From NCBI RefSeq assembly GCF_000247695.1, contig NW_004624880.1, positions 3,703,590 to 3,767,589 of the forward strand: 64,000 nucleotides of DNA, read 5' to 3'. Position numbers and translations under genes: made by a program. This stretch comes from Heterocephalus glaber. Its lineage: Eukaryota; Chordata; Mammalia; Rodentia; Bathyergidae. Positions 1-11,927 of the stretch are shown here, piece by piece (position 1 is the first letter of the stretch; the number at the start of each line of letters is the position of its first letter). The notes under the pieces are model-generated. The model searched no databases and was not told where the DNA came from. It worked only from the letters and a program-made list of their open reading frames with translations.

Positions 1-110
1 TGCTGGTGGTTTCTCTTGCTGTGCAGAAACTTTTTAATAAGAAGAGATCCCACTTGTTGATTATTTGTGCTCGTTCATGGGCAACTGAAGAAGCAGTAAT
101 TTTTAGGAAC
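1..110 (-). repeat. L1 fragment, antisense, cut by window edge
   Basis: TTTCTCTTGCTGTGCAGAAA and the following AGATCCCACTTGTTGATTAT match the well-known antisense L1 motif that reads (in many mammals) ...TGCTGTGCAGAAGCTCTTTA, then GATCCCATTTGTCAATTTT. The left end is outside the window. Confidence 0.6.
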
Positions 111-169
111 AGTCAATTTTGATGATTCAGTGTGAGAAAAAGAGAGAAAATGAATTCAAGAAATAAACA

Positions 170-256
170 GAGCTGGCCAGATAATACAGCTCAATTTGCC
201 TACCAGGTATGTGCAAGGCCTTGGGTTCAACCTCCAGCACCACATACAAAAAAAAG
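170..256 (+). repeat. ID-type SINE (tRNA-derived), diverged
   Basis: Contains the A-box-like ACAGCTCAATTTGCCTA, a B-box-like GGGTTCAACCTCC, then CAGCACCACATAC and an A-rich tail. Confidence 0.7.
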
Positions 257-395
257 CCTAAAAGACCTAATTTTTCCCACACTGGCTTAACAAATGGATG
301 ACTTTATTGAGAGGACAAAATTAAGTGTTTACTGCCAACCATCCAGGAAAACAAAACAGACTGATTCAATACTTTGGCTTAAAAATGATTCATAA

Positions 396-546
396 CATGG
401 CCAGGACCAGGGGCACACGCCTATAATCCCAGCACTTAGGAGGCTGAGGCCGGAGGATTGCCAAGAGTTTGAGGCCAACTTGGGCTACATAGTGACTTTA
501 AGGCCAGCCTGAACTACATAGTGAGACCCTGCCTCAAAGAAAAATT
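396..546 (+). repeat. B1 SINE
   Basis: CCTATAATCCCAGCACTTAG, GGAGGCTGAGGC and two copies of GGCCAACTTGGGCTACATAG-type sequence, ending GAGACCCTGCCTCAAAGAAA. The doubled GGCCAGCCTG-ACTACATAGTG segment is the B1 internal duplication. Confidence 0.88.
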
Positions 547-1613
547 ATTTATAACATCAACGTTAAATTTGATATTTGGAGAAACAAATGGGACATAAGT
601 ATAAAATACAAACTATGAAAATATAAGCTTGCAAAGATGAACTGATTCAGATGCCAAGTAGTATTTAAGGAAGGCTTGAGTACGGCAGTGTGCCTTAGTG
701 ACACTGACCACCTCAACCTCCCAAGACACATGAAAGTTACCAGCATCATGTTTCTCATCTTCCTTGATGAGGATATGAGCAGGAAGAACTTGTACTGTGT
801 GAAGGTGAACTGCAATAGACTGTTTCCATCGGCCTAATTCAGACGGGTGCATACATACCCACAAGTACCCAGCGCTGGTCACCTTCTTAAGAGATCTAAG
901 AAATGTTATTTATACTGGAATCAAATACTTATGGAAAAGGAAATGCAAGACTTGTAAAGTGAACACTAAAAAACACAATTAAAAAAGAAAAAAAAAGACA
1001 GACTGAATAAATGGACAGATACCCTATGTCTATGAAGAGAAATTGGTCCTCAGAATCAACACTACCCCTATCAAAAATCCTATCTGCATTCTTTTGCAAA
1101 ACTTGACAAGCTGATCTTAAAATACATATAGAAATACAAGGAAACCAGAAGAGCCAACACAATCTTGAAAAAGAACAAAATTTTAAAAGTCTCCAAATTC
1201 AAAACTTATAAAGCTACAGTAATCAAAATGACATGATACTGCATAAAGTGAGACATACAGGTGAACAGAATAGAATCAAGACTCCAAAAATAAATCCTTA
1301 GATTTATGGCCAATGAATTTCCAACAAAGATGCTCAGACAATTCAAAGGCTTTTAAATAAAGGGTGCTGAGACAAAAATATCAACGTAAACATCTTCTTT
1401 GTATATACTTCACACTACACACAAAATTAACTAAAAATGAACCACAGACCTAACTATGAGAACGAAAACTATGAAACTCTTAAATCTTTATGATCTTGGA
1501 TTAAGTTATAGCTTTTTAGACAAGACACCAATAGCACAAGTAACAAAAGAAAATATAGATAAATTGGACTTCATCAAACTTTAAAACTTTTATGCAGGAA
1601 AGAATACCAGGAA

Positions 1614-1762
1614 GGAGCCGGGTGTGGAAGCACACACCTGTAATCTCAGCACTTGGGAGGCTGAGGCAGGAGGATCACAGTGAGTTCCAGGCCAGCCTCA
1701 GCTACACAGTGAGTTCAAGGCCAGCCTGAACTTCATAGCAAGACTCTGTCTCAAAAAACCAA

Positions 1763-1797
<35 letters not shown>
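1614..1797 (+). repeat. B1 SINE with 16-bp target-site duplication
   Basis: Full B1 body with TGTAATCTCAGCACTTGGGA and a 29-bp internal duplication at about 1681-1738. The tail is (AAAT)n. It is flanked by perfect copies of GAAAGAATACCAGGAA at 1598-1613 and 1798-1813, which set both ends exactly. Inserted into an L1 remnant, so younger than it. Confidence 0.95.
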
Positions 1798-2390
1798 GAA
1801 AGAATACCAGGAATAAAGTGAAAAAACAGCAGAAAATATTTGCAAATCATATCTTATATACATAATACAGAGTAAATACAGAACTCAAAGACAAAAAAAA
1901 TCTTGAAAACTAAAAATGGACAAAGGCTATGAATAGACATCTGTTCAAGGAAGAGAAATAAATCGGCAACAGGCGCATGAAAGGATGTTCACCATCAATA
2001 GCCATAAGGGATTATAAATCAAAACCACTTCTCACAAGGGTGGCTATAATCAAGACTGACACTAAATGTTGGAAGGGTGTAAAGAAATTGCAATCTTAAT
2101 ACACTGCTGGTGGGAACATGAACCGGTATGGTCACTTTAGAAAACAATTTGACAGTTTCTCATGAAGTTAAATGTAGAATTCTCATATGGACCAGAAATT
2201 CCACTTCTAAGTACATGCTCAATAGAAACTAAAATGCCCCCACACAATCTGTACCTAAATGTTTATAGTAGCACTACTCAGAACAGACAAAAAAATAGAA
2301 ACAACCTCCATGACCAGCAACTAATGGATAAATAAAATCTGTAATCCTTACAAGAAAATACAACTCAGTCATTAAAAATGATTGATGTAA

Positions 2391-2564
2391 GCCAGGCCCC
2401 AGTGGTACACACCTATAATCCTAGCACTGGCATGACTGAAGCAGGAGAACTGTGAGTTCATGACTAGAGTGGGCTACATAGCATAGCAAGTTCAAGGCCA
2501 GTCTACTACATAGCATAACTCTGACTCAAAAAAAAAGAAGAAAAGAAAAGAAAAAAGAAAAAGA
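2391..2564 (+). repeat. B1 SINE
   Basis: ACACACCTATAATCCTAGCA, then two GTTCAAGGCCAGTCTACTACA-like copies (shortened), and a long AAAG-rich tail. Inserted in the same L1 remnant. Confidence 0.82.
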
Positions 2565-2868
2565 TTGAAATAATGACACATGCCACAACCTGGATGAAAA
2601 CAGCATTATATTGTTTTTAAAAGTTATAAAAATTCATGTACTATATGGTTCCCTTTACATAAAATGCCCAGGATAAGCAAATATACACAAACATAAAATA
2701 GATTAGTGGCTGCCAGTGGCTGGGAGAAGGAAAGTAATGCCAAAGCATACGGAGTTCTTAGAGGGGTGATGGAAATGTATAGAATTAGGCAGTAATGACC
2801 ATTGTATGACCTTGCGAATCTACTAAAAACTACTGAGTTATAACCTTAAAAAGGGTAAATATTTTTAA

Positions 2869-3054
2869 AACCAGGTGTGGTGGTGCACACCTGTAATTCC
2901 AGTACCCTGGGAGGCTGAGGCAAGAGATTCCCAAGTTCGAGCCCATCCTGGGCAATTTAGCAAGACCCTGTCCCAAAATAAAAAATTTTTAAAAGGGTTG
3001 GAGATACAGCTCAGTGCAAGGTCCCTGGGTTCAATCTCCACTACCACAAAAAAA
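2869..3054 (+). repeat. B1-dID composite SINE
   Basis: The left half is B1-like (CCAGGTGTGGTGGTGCACAC ... CAAGACCCTGTCCCAAAATA). The right half is ID-like (GGGTTGGAGATACAGCTCAG, GGTTCAATCTCCACTACC) with an A tail. The linker is AAAATTTTTAAAAGG. This dimer layout is a known rodent SINE family. Confidence 0.9.
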
Positions 3055-3393
3055 GGAATGTTTATGATATATAAATTACACATAAACGTAAGTATTATAA
3101 CAGTATTAATTTTAATTCAAAGGATATTATTTTAATTTGAAAATGTTTGAGCTTTACTGTTGTATTTGAAAGCTATGAGCTTTAGGTGCTTTACATTTGC
3201 ATACATTTCAGTAATATCATAATTAAAATAATTTGTCAATAGTTTGGTTTTGGTCCGTTATTCTAAAAGTCATACCCTAGTTTTGGCCAACAAATTCTCA
3301 CCTAGAAGCCCACATCCCTGAGGCAATTAGTGAGCTTTTTTGTTATCTCTGAACAATATTAGTGACTTTAAATTAGCATAATAAAGATACAGA

Positions 3394-3485
3394 AGGGCAA
3401 GGGATTTAGCTCAGTGGTTCCACTGCCTGCTGCCTGCCTTGCAAGTGCAAGGTCCTGAGTTCAATCCCTGGTACCAAAAAAAAAA
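3394..3485 (+). repeat. ID SINE
   Basis: GGGATTTAGCTCAGTGGTTC (A box), GTTCAATCCC (B box), GGTACC then a poly-A tail. A six-base CTGCTG/CTGCCTG expansion lies in the middle. Confidence 0.93.
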
Positions 3486-3737
3486 TGATATAGAAATGGG
3501 TTTTCAGTAGTAAAATTAGTGGTTGACTAGTCAGAATCATGAGAATACAAATGGGCTCTCACCAAGGAGATCAGAGGCATTCAAGATATGGAAATGTCCT
3601 CATTGTTCTAAAGATTCCACCCTGAAATTAGCAGAGTGTAACCATTCAGGGAGACCTGTGACCTGAACTGTTTGGTATCATGACTGAGATTTGTCAAAAC
3701 CTTGCAGTTCTGGTTATCTGATTCCAGCAGAAGGGGT

Positions 3738-3960
3738 AACAGACAATAGGGGTCAGCAAACTTTATCTGTAAAGGTGCAGAGAGTAGATATTTTACACTT
3801 AGTGGCTACACTGCCTCTGCAGCTACTTAGTTCTCCCACTGTGGTATGAAAGCAGCTGGAGATCACACATAAGCAAATGAATATGGCTGTATTCCAATAA
3901 AGCTTTATTTACAAAGGCAGGTGGTGGTGGGTCAGCGTTTGTCAATTCCTACTCTAGAAC
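3738..3960 (+). mobile_element. hAT-Charlie-type non-autonomous DNA transposon remnant
   Basis: Begins GGGGTCAGCAAACTTTATCT and contains CCAATAAAGCTTTATTTACA, both well-known motifs of a widespread mammalian hAT MITE. The end GTCAGCGTTTGTCAATTCCT is a decayed inverted copy of the start. Confidence 0.75.
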
Positions 3961-4281
3961 ACAGTGTCTATATTATGCAAGGTATGAGGTGCCACATCCT
4001 CTGTAAGGACACAGAAGAGACTTCATCAAGCCCACAGATCATGTCCTTGCTGATACACATTTGTGCAAGAAATGTCTGAGCTTGGCTTTTGCACAATTAT
4101 CTGGTAGTGAGGTTGAAGGGAGTACCTAATCTACTCCAAGCTTAAACTTTTAGGCAAGAGCTGTTATTTATCAGAAAAAAACCTAACAGTAGTATATTAT
4201 TAGCACATTAACAGATCATAGAGGTACCTCATTGTTTCTTTAATGGTCCTATCATTTTGATATAGTCTATTAAAACAAGTG

Positions 4282-4388
4282 AGGCTGGGGATTTAGCTCA
4301 GTGGTGCCATGCCTGCCTCACAAGCACAAAGTCCTCAGTTAGATCCCTGTACCAAAAAAAAAAAGTTTTTAAAATAAATAAATAAAAA
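4282..4388 (+). repeat. ID SINE with 10-bp target-site duplication
   Basis: GGCTGGGGATTTAGCTCAGT through GATCCCTGTACC and an A-rich/AAAT tail. TAAAACAAGT occurs at 4271-4280 and 4389-4398. Confidence 0.92.
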
Positions 4389-5364
4389 TAAAACAAGTAA
4401 GTGAACATCATGTCAAACAGCAAAAACTAAAAATTAAACTTGGGACAAGAAAACCAAAGCACATCAAATACAATGCACATATAAAGTCAGTGTCAGGCTA
4501 ACTGACCACTACAAGGTTCTAAAGTCCTGGGTACCAGCTCCAGTCTACAGCCCTGATGGCTTACTTCACATGAACTAAAAAGGTAACTTGCAAAAGATTA
4601 AAATCATTTGTAGCACTGGAAGGAAGCAAAAGAGTTAATCACCTAAAACCAATTACCTGTGATTTTCAAATTGATTCTTTGATTTTCTAAATTTGATTTG
4701 AATCCATCTAACATTCAAGCCAGTTGGAATTCCCCAAGCCAATCCAGCCCTAAAGCTAAGTAGATCAGATTAACAGCTACACTTAGAGGCTTCAACACTC
4801 CTACTGGGAGGGTTAACCAACCAAGGTCAATTCTGCTTATCCTTGTGGTTTAGTAGTATAATATGATAAAAAGAAGGAAAATGCTATTTTATCACCCTCT
4901 GCCAGTTGTGTTTCTTCTCTCATCAATTCATCCTTTGAGAAACATGCTGTTGACTGTATCACTGACTATTGCGTAAAGCCATCAGAGCAGAGGTTCTCAA
5001 ACTTTGCTGGTTCTTAGGCACCTAAGGATGTTCAGAGGAAAAGTGCACTGGGGCCTTTCAACTTGCATTTGTAACAACTATCCCTATACAATGCTGCTTC
5101 AGATGCTCCCAAGACCACTGGGAAACATGTTCAATTGGTCGCCTAGCACACTGAATCTACAGCCACTGATCTTGGAACCTGGAAGCCTGTCCATGTGCAG
5201 GAGGGAGAAGCCAACAGACAACTCCAACTTTTCTACCAATAGCAGATAAATAAATAAGTCATATGGAGAGTTGACAGTTGACTATAAAGTACCAATAATG
5301 TAACATTCCCTCACCAAATTAAAAAATACAATCTGCCAGCATATGCTTTTTTAATTAGTTAGAA

Positions 5365-5475
5365 AAAAATGGCATGCATTCAACTCTACTGCACGCCTGC
5401 TATGTACCAAGTATTGTGCAAGACCCTGCATCAGTGATGATCAAAACAGACATGTCTCCTGATCTTATCAGCAAT
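5365..5475 (-). repeat. L2-like fragment
   Basis: GCACGCCTGCTATGTACCAA followed by GTATTGTGCAAGACCCTGCA resembles the antisense L2/MIR 3' end (family typical: CTACTATGTGCCAGGCACTG). Old and short. Confidence 0.4.
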
Positions 5476-6754
5476 AAAGGAGCAATAAAAACTCACTGCA
5501 GGACTCTAACAAGCTGTTAGATCAGAAAGGAGAACACAGAAAGCTCCAACAGGGATATTAACTTAAACCCGTAAGTGTAAGATCTAGGAATAATGGGGTA
5601 GGAAAAATGTGCAGCAGCCGTCTACCTTGGCCCGACTAAGGCCAAAAAGGAAGGCAAACCAGGGGAATCAGGTGCTGTGTTTTAGAATTGAGAAATTAAA
5701 ACCATATAATAATTCCAAGCCAAGGAACTCAAATAGAAAAGGCCTGTGACCATGGAGAACTGGACACAAGGCTTCAAAACTATACTGAAACTCAGGATTG
5801 TCCAACACAAGGTGATGAGATACTGGTGCTTGGGGTTGATTTCCACATGTGTATTCTCATTACTCTATCCCACCCCAGGCAATTCAAGCAGGCTTGTGTT
5901 CTTGAGCTGTTCTGTGTGTATTTGTATGTGTGCATGTGTAAGACAAGGACAGCCAGGTGACGCCGGGAGTGATCTAATGTCTGAGAATCAGTGCAAACAT
6001 CTGACAGAAGAAAAATTGCTGCAGTTTAATGGTTTTAAAAAACATTTTGCAGGTCACATAATGGGGAATGCCTTTTGCCTCTAGCCATTCATGTCCTCAT
6101 TCTGACCTTCCTCCCTGCCTTCCGTCCTGGGAAGGTCCTTTCTCAACCCTAACATCCTACCAAAAAGGTTGATCTACTTCTCCTTAGCCTGATACCAATT
6201 ATAGAGATAAAGGAGAACTTAAAGAGCCAAATGCAGTGGCACAACCTGAAATTCCAGCACCTGGAGAAAAGCACTGTATCTAATTTCAGTCCCTAAGATT
6301 ACCAGAGACCTTCAACAGAGCCTGAGTTGAGGAAACAGCCATCACCTACAGTCCCCCAAAACACAGACCCAATATGGTCTTGGTAGAGCCTGGTTTCCTT
6401 CCTTTAGACCAGGGCAATAAGGACTGAACTCAATACAGTGGCACAACAAGCCCTGTTAAATAATCAACTCTGGTTTTAAATAAGCAAAGCCCTCCATTTC
6501 AGCATCTGGCTCCAACACATCAAATCATGGGGAAAGATTTTCCCAAAGGCTGAGAGTTAAGCTACTTACTGACAGCTGGAAGCTTAATTACTGCTTTTCT
6601 TAGAGCATTAACTCGCACTAGCCAATGACTACACATCTTATTAGCCATGTAAATTAATGTGTCCAAAAGTCTCAAAGAAATTGGTCTAATTTAAAAATCA
6701 GGCAGTAGGACTAAAAAAAGAAAAACCCCACTGAGCCCCATCTCTCCTCTCTGG

Positions 6755-6862
6755 TTTTTATTGTTTTGTTTGTTTTTGTTTCTTTTTGTAGAGATAGGGA
6801 CAGAACCCAGGGCTTCACACATGCTAAGCAAGTACTCTACTACTAAACTATATCCCAGCACC
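6755..6862 (-). repeat. ID-type SINE, antisense
   Basis: A T-rich head, then GGGACAGAACCCAGGGCTTC, GCTAAGCAAGTACTCTACTA and CTATATCCCAGCACCC: the reverse complement of an ID core. Confidence 0.75.
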
Positions 6863-7112
6863 CTTCTGTGTTCTTTATCAAGGAGGCTTAGGTACCAGAA
6901 GACACCAAATTCCTAGAGCCTAGAGACACTCTGAGTATTTGTCCAAGGCTTCTCCACTCCTCCAAAATCTAGCACCTTCCAAGCCCTTTGGAAATGTTCA
7001 CCCATGCCCAGAATCAAGTGAATCAAGTTCTGCTATGTGGACTCACCTATGGGCCACAAAATACAAAATCTCACAAAGGAAATTCTCAAGCAGTTTAGTG
7101 TGTTCTACTTAC

Positions 7113-7293
7113 CACCACCTTTGTAGCAAACATGTACTTGTCCCGAAGCTGAAAGTCTCTCACTTCTTCAAGAATGACTTCCTGGTTTTCCCGGGACTGG
7201 AAAAAGTCTGTACTTCTGAAAACTGTGGAGTAGCCAGAGGGTTCATGCCGCTCAATATAGATGGTATTTGGTTTGTCATAGGGATCAATTCCC
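7113..7293 (-). CDS. SORL1: SORL1 coding exon 6: VPS10p propeller, residues 253-313
   Basis: Starts with the G that completes W253. It then encodes [18 protein letters not shown] through [11 protein letters not shown], 60 codons. It includes STDFFQS, a degenerate Asp-box-like strand. The acceptor is TTATTCTAG and the donor GTAAGTAG, and the 3' boundary is phase 0. It is the last SORL1 exon I can find in the window. The next known segment of the family, beginning HLLG, was searched for by eye on the minus strand across 1-7112 and not found. The partial protein therefore ends at residue 313 because the window ends, not because the gene is truncated. Confidence 0.96.
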
Positions 7294-10200
7294 CTAGAAT
7301 AAAAGAAAAGGGTCATTATTTCCATATTTAATCATCAGAAGTATGGAGGTTATGCCATAAGGACAATCAACTAAAATTTAGGGCCACCATGGTGCAAGCT
7401 AGAAACGATATTCTCTGTGCCTCGAATGCAACCCTTTGGTTACTCCTTGGCTCAGCCTAGAGGGAGAGGAACTGCCATTTATAACATGTTCTACGTTGCT
7501 ACCGTAGTTTTGAAAGCATCCTGGGTTTAGCTCAAGGTAAATTTGGTCCCTGCCTAGAAAAGTTAAAAGGAGAAAAAGCACAAGGTGCAATGTTTCTGAA
7601 TAAATGAACAATGGACCGCTTGAGGCGTCAGCAAGTTTCTGGCCTCAAGTGATGAAGAATGAAGGATAGTTTTCCCAAGGTGCTACATGCTCAGAAGTAC
7701 AACACTAGAGGAAGCCACATTAGGAACCTCTGAGGCAAGTCCTGTCCCACAGATCCTGTCCCCTCTGTCCCTGGCTGACATCACTGATTCACACCATCTG
7801 GAGTCATCATCCCACCAGTGCATTTCACTCCCATGAGGCACCTTCACAAACTCTTTCTTACACACTGATGTCCTTAACTTCCTTCAGAAATGGAGGGCAC
7901 ATTTCCCACTGTGTTTTTGCAGAAAACAACAACCCTGTACGGAGAGGTACCCTCTGCACAACTGATACTGTCACCTAAATTCTACTCTCCTCTGAGGTCA
8001 AGCTCAAGTCCCCATCATCCCGAAAGCCATTCCTCAACGTTCCCTGTCTTCTCCCAACACCAGCAACACATCTCTGCACCATTCAACTTTAAGCCTTTTA
8101 TATGAGTTTTAATTCTAACAAAAGTGTAAAACCACTCAGGCTAGGTGAATTTTGAAATAGGTATAATTATTTTACACAGTGGTGTTTCTTACATGTGTTT
8201 ATTTAGCTGCCTAGTCAGAGGCCATGTCTTTTATTTCTTTTTTCCCGACTGCATCCCTAGATGAAGTGATGCTCCTGTACTGGACACATGGACCACAATT
8301 ACAGATGCTAATCCAAAATGCAACTGTAGAATGCTTCAGACTACCTTGGAGAAAAAGCTCTGAACTAGTAGCCCCTCAAAAAGGGCCCTGCCAGCAGCTA
8401 GAAGGATGACAGATCTGCCCAGGCTTCCTGCCCAAGGAATAGCAAGGCTCGGCAGACCAGTCAGCATATGGGAAAAATAATTGGGAAGTCAGGCAAAGAG
8501 ATTCACAGTGCACATGTAGAGTGATGACTCAGGGAGAGAAAGAGGCCTCACTTATGTCACTGCCTTTATCCAGTTCAACACATACACAAGGCTCAGAATA
8601 ATGAAGGCAATCATCTCAAACTCCTTCAAAGATACACTATGAGACTGTCAAGAGCATGTTCACCAAGCCAAAAAGGAAAAAGGAAAAGAAAGAGGCAGGA
8701 AGGAGGGTAAGAAATAGAAAAAGAAGTCTCTTTAGAACAGCGCAAGACTTGACTTCTGCCCTACCATCTGGAATCTGAGCAGGGCAGCGGAGAGAGCAGC
8801 AGCCTGGGCCCTGATGTGGGAGAAACCTATTCTTCATTATCCGATGATTGGTGTGTGGGTGAGTGGTGGCATGTTCCCTTCTTTTCCACAATTAGAAGTA
8901 CTGATTAAAGTACTTCCTTTAGCCTAGAGGATGTGCAAATTAAAATGAGGCTGCTGGGTATTTTTTAAAAGGCAGAGAGGAAAGAACTTTTCTTGAGATA
9001 TTTTGAGATGAGCTGATCTCTTATTATTCCTTCAGAGCCAAAAGAGGAAGTCAGCACAGAGACAGAAAGAACTGTGACTCTCATCCCCATTCTCTTCTAC
9101 AATCCATATCTGGACCTCCCGTGTGTGTGAGCTGCTCCACATACAAATTTTTTTTTTGCCATCTAGCTTTCTCACTGCTCAGGTTCACTCAGTTACTTCC
9201 TGCTCTCTCTGCTCTTGATTTGGAAATTCTAATCCTTGCTGTTTCTCTGAGCACAATCATTGGTGCTCACCTGCCTCACCAATAACCCTTCAAGGATGCC
9301 ACACAGGGCATCCTTGAATCCCTTCCCCATAGGTCTTCTGCTGTCTTGTCTTCCCAATCTCCATATCTAGGCAGTACAAATTACTGGCTTTCTTCACACC
9401 CACTACTCCCAGGTTGCCAAGCACGGTTGAACAAACACATGTTATTGTTCTCAGAGAGATCAGATTATACTCTCACTTATTATGGGGAATCTTACAGGAA
9501 AAATCCCCAACATAACCTGAAATCCCAATATAAGACATATAACTACGTAAAATGTAAGAGAACAATCCCTTCTCCTAAGATACCTGTCATGCTTTCAGAA
9601 AGTAAAATATACACATTCCTAAACTCAAATTTCCTTTACATAGTAGTCCTATTGGTTTGCCCACTTAACATTTAGTCCCTTAAACTAATAAAAGATCAAT
9701 CTGTCCTTCTAAATTCAAATAAAGCAAAGGAAATTTATAGTAGTATTCCTTGGTGGAAGTTGTCTTTAGATGACACTATGCTTATAATTTTATTAGGACC
9801 CTAAAATTGTCTGCCCAAAGAAAGTGACAGAAAGGTCAGAAACAGCCACTTTCTATTACAAAGGACATCTACAGGAGCCAGAAGATGCTGCAGGGCTCCT
9901 CCCTTGACCCCTGCACTTTAACATCCTCAATTACCAAAGAAATAATACCAACTTGAATTCATTCAGCTTGAAACACAGTGCTAAAAGAAGCACAGACACG
10001 ATCTACATCTTGTTGGGTCATTATATTTAATATGGACTAACATTACATGTAAAAGTCAAGACAAATGAAAACCTGACACATACGAACACACACACACACC
10101 TTGTCTTATATCACAGCCAAAGGGCTATGTAAAGAGCTTCTGAAAATCAATACTAAAAAGACTAAAAATCAGATTTAAAAAGAGAAAAGGCCATGATCAG

Positions 10201-10579
10201 ATATGCCATAAAAAATAAGAATGACCCTTAAGCAGGGTAAAAGATGTTTAAAATCATTCATAAGAAGAAGAATGCTAATTAAGGCTGCAATAAGACAATA
10301 TTTCTTACCTAATAGCTATGGAGAAAGTCAACATGACTTAGTGCAAATATGACACTTTCCAAAGAAAATCTGGCAATGTCTACCAAAGTTACAGTTTCAC
10401 TAAGGATAAATCAGTACAAAAACTAACATAAGTCCCTGCCTTGGGGGGCTTTCATTCTACTGAAGAAAGTTAATTAATGTGCATAATAACTGTATACTAT
10501 AATGTAATAAAGTACTATATAAAAACAGCACACAGTATAGTGGAAATAATAGGGTAATAGTTGCACTTTCAAACAGAAT

Positions 10580-11430
10580 CCTTAGTAATGTAATTCAAAC
10601 TACTATGAGGCATCTCCTCACTCACATCAAGAATAGCTATTACCAAAAGGACAAGAGACAGTAGAGTGTAGAGAAAGTTGTGGAGAAAAGAGAGCTCTGG
10701 TACCCTATGGAAATGTAGACTGTTATGCAGTCACCATGGAAAACAGTAAGGAGGATCCAACAAAAAGTTAAAAATTGAACAAGCATTTGTCTTCTGGGTA
10801 TATCCCCCAAAGGAAATAAAACCACCCCCTTCTAAAGATATCTGCACTCCCATGATTATTGCAGCATTATTCACAATGGCCAAGATATGGAAACAACCTT
10901 TATATCCATCAACCAAGAAATGGACAAAGAAACCCTGGTATATAGATGTAGTGAAATACTATTCAACCTTTAAAAAAGAAGACATTTGCAACAACATGGA
11001 CAGCCCTGTAAGATGGTATGCTAAGGAAACAAGCCAGACATAGAGAGAAAAACATTGTATGTTCTCAATTACATATAAAACAAAAAATATATACAGAAAT
11101 AAAAAATAAGACAGGGTGAGAGTGGGAGGGACAGGAGATACAGATTAAAGGATGCAAGTTACCAGATATGCAGAGTGCGTAAGTCTAGTCCTCCTACTAA
11201 TGTACAACATGAGGTCTATACTCAATAATAGTGTATTGTACTTGGAATTTCCCCTAAATGTGTACACTATAGCTACTCTTGTCATACAAACAAAACATAA
11301 GGGTAATTATGTGAGTTGATGGATATGTTCATTTGCTTCACTATACTATCATTATTAATTACATGTATAATTTCATAGCATCATACTGTATACTTTAAAT
11401 ATGCACAATAAAATTTAAGTAAACAAATAC
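10580..11430 (+). repeat. L1 3' end (ORF2 tail and 3' UTR)
   Basis: GCAGCATTATTCACAATGGC, AAGATATGGAAACAACCTTT, GAAATACTATTCAACCTTTA and AACAACATGGACAGCCC are classic L1 ORF2 C-terminal and 3' UTR phrases in order. It ends TATGCACAATAAAATTTAAG. Stop codons and indels break the frame. Confidence 0.9.
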
Positions 11431-11609
11431 AATCATTTGAGTAGGCTTCATTTAGAAGGAGTTATTTGAGCAAAGACTTAAGGAGCTAATGGAATAAGCA
11501 GTACATATATACTGGTAAAAGCAACCTATGCAGAGAAAACAGCAAGTGTAAAGGCCTAGGGTCCTGTGGAAAAGGATACCTGATATTTCATCTAAAAAAG
11601 ATAAAGATG

Positions 11610-11705
11610 GGGCTGGGGATTTGGCTCAGTGGTTTCGCCGCCTGCTGTGCAAGCGCAAGGACCTGAGTTCAATTCCCGGTACCAAAAAAAACAAAATAAA
11701 CAAAC
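11610..11705 (+). repeat. ID SINE with 15-bp perfect target-site duplication
   Basis: GGGCTGGGGATTTGGCTCAG, CGCCGCCTGCTGTGCAAGCG, TTCAATTCCCGGTACC, A-rich tail. AAAAAGATAAAGATG flanks it at 11595-11609 and 11706-11720. Close to a clean ID consensus, so apparently young. Confidence 0.96.
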
Positions 11706-11764
11706 AAAAAGATAAAGATGATTTGAAAGGTTCTAAGGAGAACAAAAATAAGACCTGACCTGTT

Positions 11765-11927
11765 TGGGTTTTTTTGCTTTGTTTTTGAGGCAGAGTCTCC
11801 CTTTGTAGTTCACGCTGACCCTGAACTCATTATGTATCCCAGGCTGGCCTCAATCAAACTCATGGTGATCCTCCTGCCTCAGCCTCCCAAGTGCTGGGAT
11901 TACAGGTGTGCACCACCATGCCTGGCT
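11765..11927 (-). repeat. B1 SINE, antisense, 11-bp target-site duplication
   Basis: CCTCAGCCTCCCAAGTGCTG, GGATTACAGGTGTGCACCAC and a 5' T-rich tail. CCTGACCTGTT occurs at 11754-11764 and 11928-11938. Confidence 0.95.

Larger units (their letters stand above)
1030..2868 (+). repeat. L1 remnant (ORF2 3' part and 3' UTR), sense, interrupted by two B1s
   Basis: Shows the L1 ORF2 end in degraded form: AAAGCTACAGTAATCAAAAT, AACAGAATAGAATCAAGACT, CCAACAAAGATGCTCAGACA, and TTCCACTTCTAAGTACATGC. The last part, GATTAGTGGCTGCCAGTGGC, is typical of older L1 3' UTRs. Frames are broken throughout. B1 elements at 1614-1797 and 2391-2564 are inserted within it. Confidence 0.8.
1..7112 (-). other. SORL1 intron 6, partial
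   Basis: No exon recognized. About half is interspersed repeats: L1 remnants at both ends of the first 3 kb, two B1 insertions inside the L1, a B1-dID, four ID copies and one hAT element. From about 3990 to 6740 it is mostly unique except the repeats listed. About 6540-6670 is a repeat-free AT-rich block. The intron continues beyond the left edge. Confidence 0.8.

Noticed and set aside
549..882. Minus-strand stretch with gene-like wording (two overlapping open frames), possibly a retropseudogene
   Set aside because: No protein family was recognized, the frame shifts within it, and there is no poly-A tract at the expected end. A translated search of this interval would decide.
4988..5240. Possible MER5-like element beginning GCAGAGGTTCTCAAACTTTG
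   Set aside because: Only the first 18 or so bases fit; no matching far end was found.
1..7112. Search for SORL1 exon 7
   Set aside because: No sequence encoding the expected HLLG segment flanked by splice signals was seen on the minus strand, so exon 7 is taken to lie outside the window.
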